Below, piece after piece: positions 43,284 through 47,908 of a stretch of 47,908 nucleotides of DNA. Within the stretch, counting starts at the first letter, position 1, and the number at the start of each line of letters is the position of its first letter. Location: assembly GCA_937896065.1 (NCBI GenBank), contig CALBLI010000071.1:1-47908 (forward strand), in the 5' to 3' direction. The notes below the pieces were generated by a model that was not told the origin of the DNA, searched no databases, and worked only from the letters and a program-made list of their open reading frames with translations. This DNA is from an uncultured Caryophanales bacterium. Its GTDB lineage: Bacteria > Bacillota_I > Bacilli_A > RFN20 > CAG-288. The position numbers were made by a program, and so were the translations under genes.

Positions 43284-46022
43284 ATGAAAACAAACAAGAA
43301 ATTTTTAGAAAATGATTCCTCTTCTTTTGCTAAAGAAAATATTAGTGATGCATATCAATTAAATTTTTCTTTTGGTGATGATCAAAAAGATTCAAATAAT
43401 GAAAACCCTGATCCAAATACTGAAAAAGAGAATAAACCAATAAAAAATAATAAATCATTTATAACAGTCATTATCATGACGCTGCTTTTAGGTCTTTTAA
43501 TCTTTTTTATTGTCTATTTCTTTGTAATTAAAAATTCTTCTAAAAGTACTGAAGTTTATACTGCAGCTGACTTAGTTTATAACATCGATGCTAATCACGA
43601 TGGCCAAGTTGAAAGTGACTCCCAAGGAAATCCATCATTTGAAAAATGGACTGATAGAACAGATGGCACTTTCAATATTTACAATGAAACAACATCACCT
43701 AATGCAATTGTCGTTAAAGCTAATAAATTAGCTGAGATTTTAATCAATGTTGATTATTATGAACCTGAAATCTCAGTCATTGCAAGCTATGCAAGAGGTG
43801 ATGTTTACTATCTTAGTGGAAGTTACGTTTTAAAAACAACAAATAGTGATGGAAATGTTAGCAAAAGCAAACATTATTTCCAAGCAACTATTTCACAAAC
43901 TGATAAGACTAAGCTTTTAGATCCGATTTTACAAAATGCTAAAATCAAAACATCTAATTCAACTCTCTATACTATTTACTATAATTCAAAGAAGATGTCT
44001 TATTCTATTCAAACTCAGAATACGACTTCCTCATGGCTGGTACCATTAGTATTCTTTATTATTATCGCAGTCATTGGTTATTTATTCATATCTAGAATGT
44101 TTAAACAAGCTGGTATGGGTGGTGGAAACCCCATGGGTGGATTTGTTTCTAACATTGGTAAAAGACAAACCGCTAGCAAGGTCAGATTTTCTGATGTAGC
44201 GGGTTGTGATGAAGCCAAAGCTGAACTTGTCGAACTTGTTGATTATTTCCATTCAACTGATAAATACACAAGATTAGGTGCTAAATTGCCACATGGTGTT
44301 TTACTTGTCGGCCCACCGGGTACTGGTAAAACTTTGCTTGCTAAAGCAGTTGCTGGTGAAGCAAATGTTCCTTTCTTCTCTGTTTCTGGTTCCGACTTTG
44401 TTGAAATGTATGTTGGTGTTGGTGCTTCCAGAATCAGATCATTATTTAAAACTGCCAAAGGAAATGCTCCTTGCTTGATTTTTATTGATGAAATCGATGC
44501 TGTTGGTCGTCAACGTGGTGCTGGCATTGGTGGTGGAAACGATGAAAGAGAACAAACTCTTAACGAATTATTAGTTGAGATGGATGGCTTTGAAGATAAT
44601 TCAGGCGTCATTGTTATTGCAGCCACAAATAGAAGCGATGTTTTAGACGCTGCATTAACTAGACCTGGCAGATTCGACCGTACTGTCACAGTTGATTTAC
44701 CTGATAAGAAAGGTAGAAGTGAAATTCTAAAAGTACATGCTCGTAATAAAAAGATGGCAAGTGATGTTACCTTTGATTCAATTGCCAAAAGGACAGTTGG
44801 TTTCTCAGGTGCTGATTTAGCAAATATTATGAACGAAGCTGCTATTTTAGCAGTTCGTGCAAATAGAAATGCAATCACAATGGCCGATATTGATGAAGCT
44901 ATTGATAGAGAAATATCAGGTCCTGCAAAGAAATCTCATCTTGAAGAAAATGAGAAGAAACAAGTTGCTTATCATGAATCTGGACATGCAGTTATCGGTT
45001 TATTCTTACCATATTCAGATGTCGTTCAAAAAATAACTATCATCCCTCGTGGTAGAACTGGTGGCCATGTGTTGATGACTCCTGAAAAAGATAGATTCTT
45101 GATGACTAAAAATCAATTGATTGCTAGAATCACTGGCTATCTTGGTGGCCGAACTAGTGAAGAAATCTTCTTTGGTGATGTTTCAACTGGTGCTTCAAAT
45201 GATATTGAAGTTGCAACCGAAATTGCTCGTTCAATGGTTACTCAATATGGCATGTCTGAACTTGGCCCAATCCAATATGAAAGACCTGGCGGATCAGTGT
45301 TTTTAGGAAGAGATTACAATTCAGCTTCCACCAATTATTCAACTCAGATTGCTTTTGAAATTGATAAAGCTGTCAGACAAATAATTGATGAATGTCATAA
45401 AAAAGCATATGATCTACTTACTGAACATAAAGATGACGTTGAACTTATCGCTAAGACTTTGATTGAACATGAAACAATCACAGCTGAAGAGATTGATTAC
45501 CTTATTAAAAATAGAAAACTTCCAGAAGTTGATAATCATGTTCAAACTAGAGAAGGACTTGTTCCATTAAATAAAAATGAAATAGTTCTATATCCTGGAT
45601 ATGAAGATTTCTATATTGCAATTGATAAGATATTAGAAAATAAACCTTCTAGAATTGTTATCACAGTCGCTTGTGAAAATAGACCATTATCACTTGAAGC
45701 ATTCAAGCAAGCATGTGTTACAAATTGTTCTGACCCTAGTAAAATAGGAACACTATTTATCGATAGTAAGCAAGCTAGTCAAATATCACTTAGAGTTGAA
45801 AGCTTTGCTCAACATCTTGAAGATTATGCTCAAGTTCCAGTTTTGCTTGTTAGAACAGATGATGAGACAGTCATGATGTTAAAATCTAATTTTGAAAAGA
45901 AAACTGATGTTAGTCAAGAAACTGACTCACCAGTTGAAAAGAAAGAGGAGCAAGAAAAAATAGAAGATTCTACAAATACTAAAGAAAATAATAAAGATGA
46001 TGCTAATAACAAGGAGGAGTAA
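43284..46022 (+). CDS. ftsH: FtsH ATP-dependent zinc metalloprotease with extra C-terminal domain
   Basis: A 912-residue membrane protease. N-terminus: about 57 charged cytosolic residues, membrane helix about 58-81, external domain, second helix about 249-272. AAA domain: Walker A GPPGTGKT (about 342), Walker B IFIDEIDAVGRQRG, arginine-finger region TRPGRFDR (about 460). Protease zinc site HESGH (about 562). It degrades membrane and cytosolic proteins. Typical FtsH ends near residue 650-700; here about 160 more residues follow LPEVDNHVQTREGLVPL. They include a folded-looking part (IVLYPGYEDFYIAIDKILEN, then SRIVITVACENRPLSLEAFK, then PVLLVRTDDETVMMLKS) and an acidic tail. GGAGG precedes the ATG. 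Confidence 0.95.
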   Translation: MKTNKKFLENDSSSFAKENISDAYQLNFSFGDDQKDSNNENPDPNTEKENKPIKNNKSFITVIIMTLLLGLLIFFIVYFFVIKNSSKSTEVYTAADLVYNIDANHDGQVESDSQGNPSFEKWTDRTDGTFNIYNETTSPNAIVVKANKLAEILINVDYYEPEISVIASYARGDVYYLSGSYVLKTTNSDGNVSKSKHYFQATISQTDKTKLLDPILQNAKIKTSNSTLYTIYYNSKKMSYSIQTQNTTSSWLVPLVFFIIIAVIGYLFISRMFKQAGMGGGNPMGGFVSNIGKRQTASKVRFSDVAGCDEAKAELVELVDYFHSTDKYTRLGAKLPHGVLLVGPPGTGKTLLAKAVAGEANVPFFSVSGSDFVEMYVGVGASRIRSLFKTAKGNAPCLIFIDEIDAVGRQRGAGIGGGNDEREQTLNELLVEMDGFEDNSGVIVIAATNRSDVLDAALTRPGRFDRTVTVDLPDKKGRSEILKVHARNKKMASDVTFDSIAKRTVGFSGADLANIMNEAAILAVRANRNAITMADIDEAIDREISGPAKKSHLEENEKKQVAYHESGHAVIGLFLPYSDVVQKITIIPRGRTGGHVLMTPEKDRFLMTKNQLIARITGYLGGRTSEEIFFGDVSTGASNDIEVATEIARSMVTQYGMSELGPIQYERPGGSVFLGRDYNSASTNYSTQIAFEIDKAVRQIIDECHKKAYDLLTEHKDDVELIAKTLIEHETITAEEIDYLIKNRKLPEVDNHVQTREGLVPLNKNEIVLYPGYEDFYIAIDKILENKPSRIVITVACENRPLSLEAFKQACVTNCSDPSKIGTLFIDSKQASQISLRVESFAQHLEDYAQVPVLLVRTDDETVMMLKSNFEKKTDVSQETDSPVEKKEEQEKIEDSTNTKENNKDDANNKEE

Positions 46023-46025
46023 ATT

Positions 46026-46604
46026 ATGGCAAACAAACAATTTACCGAGCATGCACAAAAGGTTTTAAATAAAAATCCTTATGTTGTTAAATGCTCACCC
46101 AGCAAAATCATTTTCACTGAAGAATTCGCAAATAAAGTTTGCGATGCAATGAGACAGGGAAACAATCCAGTTGATGTGTTTAAAGAATGTGGATTATCAG
46201 TTAGAGTTTTAGGCAAATCAAGAGTGAATGGTATTATCGGTTTGTATAGAAGCAAATATGAACTGAATGATTTGCCAAGAAGAAAACCTGAACCAAAGCC
46301 TAAAAAACATGTTGAAACTGCTGCTGAAAGAAGAGAAAGAAATTTTAAAGAGGCATTAGTATATTGTGATAATTTGATTGCTAATCCTCAAGTTGAATTG
46401 AATCTTTCACCAGATTCTGATAAAGATTTGATTCACTTTGCTGCGATTAAGAAAACTTTTGATAATGAAGATTTAAATGTTGTTGTCAAAGATTTATGTG
46501 CTCATTATGGATATCAATATCTTACATATTATGCTTATTTACAAGCTATCAAACCTAAAGATAATGAGTTTGTCAATATTTTAAATTCACATCGTAAAAA
46601 GTAA
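46026..46604 (+). CDS. HTH-domain protein, IS3-type transposase-like
   Basis: A 192-residue protein starting 3 bases after ftsH, with GGAGG upstream inside the ftsH end. The front part (NPYVVKCSPSKIIFTEEFAN, then GNNPVDVFKECGLSVRVLGK, then SRVNGIIGLYRSK) resembles the HTH domain seen in IS3-type OrfA and similar proteins in gut Bacillota. A Lys/Pro hinge (RRKPEPKPKKH) and a helical part with KDLCAHYGYQYLTYYAYLQA, perhaps a second HTH, follow. It could be a domesticated DNA-binding protein. No IS ends are seen. Function unknown. Confidence 0.55.
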   Translation: MANKQFTEHAQKVLNKNPYVVKCSPSKIIFTEEFANKVCDAMRQGNNPVDVFKECGLSVRVLGKSRVNGIIGLYRSKYELNDLPRRKPEPKPKKHVETAAERRERNFKEALVYCDNLIANPQVELNLSPDSDKDLIHFAAIKKTFDNEDLNVVVKDLCAHYGYQYLTYYAYLQAIKPKDNEFVNILNSHRKK

Positions 46605-46609
46605 TATAT

Positions 46610-47221
46610 ATGTTAAAAACATATGATTTCTTCTCAAGTGAGCCTATTAAAGAACTTGATGAAGATAATGTTATTGCTATTCCAACTGATACTGTGTATG
46701 GTTTAGCTATCAAATATGATAGTCAAATAGCTTATAAAAAACTGATAGCTGCTAAAGGAAGAGATCCATTAAAGCCGATATCTGTTATGTTTGCTTCAGA
46801 TTATGATTATCATAGACTTTTAATTACTGATAGCAAGATTGAAAAAGTGATCAAATATTTTTTACCAGGTGCACTCACTATTGTTTGTAATGCCAGAAAA
46901 GATGCACCTTATCAAACACATTTGAATACATATAAAATAGGATTTAGAATCACTGCTGATATAAAATTAGATAATTTTTTAAAAAGATTATCGTATCCAT
47001 TACAAGTGACCAGTGCTAACATTTCAGGAAACGAAGCTTTGGTAAATAGTGATGATGTTATAAAGACATTTGAAAATAAAAAGGAAGTCACTTCCATTAT
47101 ATTGGGTAAATGTGATAGCAAAATAGCTACAACAGTTGTTGATTTGTCAACTGACAAACCAAAATTATTAAGAGAAGGTCAAATACCTTTTTTGAAAATA
47201 ATAGAAATATATAATTCATAG
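46610..47221 (+). CDS. L-threonylcarbamoyladenylate synthase (TsaC/Sua5)
   Basis: A 203-residue YrdC-fold enzyme: AIPTDTVYGLAIKYDSQIAY, then KLIAAKGRDPLKPISVMFAS, FLPGALTIVC, TYKIGFRI, and PLQVTSANISGNEA. It makes threonylcarbamoyl-AMP from Thr, bicarbonate and ATP for the t6A37 modification of tRNAs reading ANN codons. Length suggests the short TsaC type without the Sua5 C-terminal domain. No clear Shine-Dalgarno; it starts 5 bases after the HTH gene and is probably coupled. The neighbour rpiB follows. Confidence 0.9.
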   Translation: MLKTYDFFSSEPIKELDEDNVIAIPTDTVYGLAIKYDSQIAYKKLIAAKGRDPLKPISVMFASDYDYHRLLITDSKIEKVIKYFLPGALTIVCNARKDAPYQTHLNTYKIGFRITADIKLDNFLKRLSYPLQVTSANISGNEALVNSDDVIKTFENKKEVTSIILGKCDSKIATTVVDLSTDKPKLLREGQIPFLKIIEIYNS

Positions 47222-47232
47222 GAGTAAATAAA

Positions 47233-47673
47233 ATGAAAATTGCATTAGGCTGTGATCATGGCGGATATGAATATAAAGAGAAAATCAAAGAACATTTAAT
47301 CAAAGAAGGATATGAAGTTATTGATTGTGGAACTCATTCTACTGATTCATGCAACTATCCAGAATTTGCTTTCTTAGCAAGTGAAAAAGTCAAAAACAAA
47401 GAAGCCGACAAAGGAATTCTTGTTTGCTCATCTGGTGAAGGGATTGCAATAGCTGCTAATAAAGTAAAAGGTATCAGATGCGGAATAGGTTATGATGATA
47501 CAGTGTCTAGACTCATTGTCGAACATAATCATGCTAATATGATTGCCTTTGGTGCTTTGTACATGAATATTGATGATGTTTTAAAACGAGTAGATATCTT
47601 CTTGAATGCTAAAGAATTAGATGGACGCCATCAAAATAGAGTCAATATGATAATTGACTATGAAAATAAATAA
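47233..47673 (+). CDS. rpiB: Ribose-5-phosphate isomerase B
   Basis: A 146-residue cytosolic enzyme of the RpiB/LacA/LacB family. It opens MKIALGCDHGGYEYKEKIKE, then VIDCGTHSTDSCNYPEFAFL, then the catalytic Cys in GILVCSSGEGIAIAANK, and HNHANMIAFGA with the catalytic His region. It interconverts ribose-5-phosphate and ribulose-5-phosphate in the pentose phosphate route. GGAG precedes the ATG. It ends the FtsH-to-RpiB run; a terminator follows. Confidence 0.92.
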   Translation: MKIALGCDHGGYEYKEKIKEHLIKEGYEVIDCGTHSTDSCNYPEFAFLASEKVKNKEADKGILVCSSGEGIAIAANKVKGIRCGIGYDDTVSRLIVEHNHANMIAFGALYMNIDDVLKRVDIFLNAKELDGRHQNRVNMIIDYENK

Positions 47674-47690
47674 AAATATTTAAAATTTAA

Positions 47691-47727
47691 AAGAACCTTT
47701 GAAATATAAAAAGAGGTTCTTTTTTAT
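47691..47727 (+). terminator. Terminator after rpiB
   Basis: AAGAACCT (47691-47698) pairs with AGGTTCTT (47715-47722) and a T run follows. It isolates the downstream rRNA promoter. Confidence 0.75.
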
Positions 47728-47817
47728 TTAATACGTGCAAAAAAGACGCATTTATCGTTACTTTTATAGCTTTTAAAATGCAATTAAAAAAATATATAAA
47801 AAAACTTTAAAAAATTG

Positions 47818-47847
47818 TTGACTAGTTATGTAAGTTAGAGTTATAAT
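47818..47847 (+). promoter_or_regulatory. rRNA operon promoter
   Basis: TTGACT at 47818-47823 and TATAAT at 47842-47847 with an 18-bp spacer. The leader after it contains boxA, which identifies an rRNA operon. Confidence 0.7.
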
Positions 47848-47854
47848 TTTACTC

Positions 47855-47908
47855 GCGTTTGATAAAAAACGCATATGATTGCTCTTTGAAAACTAAACAG
47901 GATGGTTA
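47855..47908 (+). promoter_or_regulatory. rRNA leader: GCGTTT/AAACGC hairpin and boxA antiterminator
   Basis: A small stem (GCGTTT 47855-47860 with AAACGC 47867-47872) is followed by boxA TGCTCTTTGA at 47880-47889 and then AAAACTAAACAGGATGG, the usual sequence just before 16S rRNA in Bacillota. NusB/NusE-type antitermination binds boxA. The 16S gene itself is beyond the window. Confidence 0.75.

Overview
The window is strongly A+T-rich bacterial DNA. The genes use Shine-Dalgarno starts (AAGGAGG, GGAGG), the standard bacterial code (conserved Trp residues are TGG; TGA is a real stop at 22313-22315, 22858-22860 and 24779-24781), lipoprotein signal peptides, and a ylbF-rsmD-coaD cluster. No outer-membrane genes are seen. 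This fits a low-GC, host-associated Bacillota or Mollicutes-relative (Erysipelotrichia/RF39/Acholeplasma-like, probably from gut). That placement is inference from gene content; no 16S sequence is in the window.

Layout. (a) 1-16.4 kb: two giant surface-protein genes face each other. The left one (+) is a chain of InlB/Flg_new-type repeats, cut by the window edge and broken near its 3' end by a frameshift in a TA run. The right one (-) is a lipoprotein of about 3,660 residues with MBG-like, then InlB-like, then BspA-type leucine-rich repeats. The 1.2 kb between them holds two divergent, decayed IS66 relics and several hairpins. (b) 16.6-21.1 kb: a polyprenyl-phosphate glycosyltransferase, a DtxR-type regulator, and a divergent feoA-feoB-small membrane protein operon with two copies of a 16-bp operator around its promoter. 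(c) 21.1-24.8 kb: a small winged-helix protein, a CYTH protein, ylbF, rsmD, coaD, and a DUF4143-type ATPase with paired upstream repeats. (d) 24.8-30.1 kb: a membrane-anchored thioredoxin-like protein behind tRNA-Thr, and a MarR regulator with a heterodimeric ABC exporter. (e) 30.1-37.5 kb, minus strand: sugar transferase, Wzz-like protein, thymidine kinase, P-type ATPase and RqcH in one run. (f) 37.4-38.2 kb: gene-free, repeat-rich DNA. (g) 38.2-42.5 kb: alpha/beta hydrolase, RsgI-N-like small protein, sugar-binding-type lipoprotein, membrane protein, PAP2 phosphatase. (h) 42.5-47.9 kb: two CAU tRNAs, a DUF2188 protein, FtsH with an unusual C-terminal domain, a transposase-type HTH protein, TsaC/Sua5, RpiB, and finally the promoter and boxA of an rRNA operon whose 16S gene must begin just past the window.

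How the genes work together. The surface giants, Wzz-like protein, sugar transferase and GT2 enzyme all act on the cell surface. The Feo locus imports ferrous iron under a metal-dependent repressor. The MarR-ABC unit looks like a regulated drug or toxin exporter. The FtsH-to-RpiB run is core housekeeping leading into an rRNA operon. No complete mobile element, CRISPR array or known defence system is visible. The most unusual signals are the TA-tract frameshift, the FtsH C-terminal domain, the Cys-tailed FeoA, the apparent leaderless starts, the inverted repeat over the winged-helix start codon, and a CAU tRNA with C at position 33.
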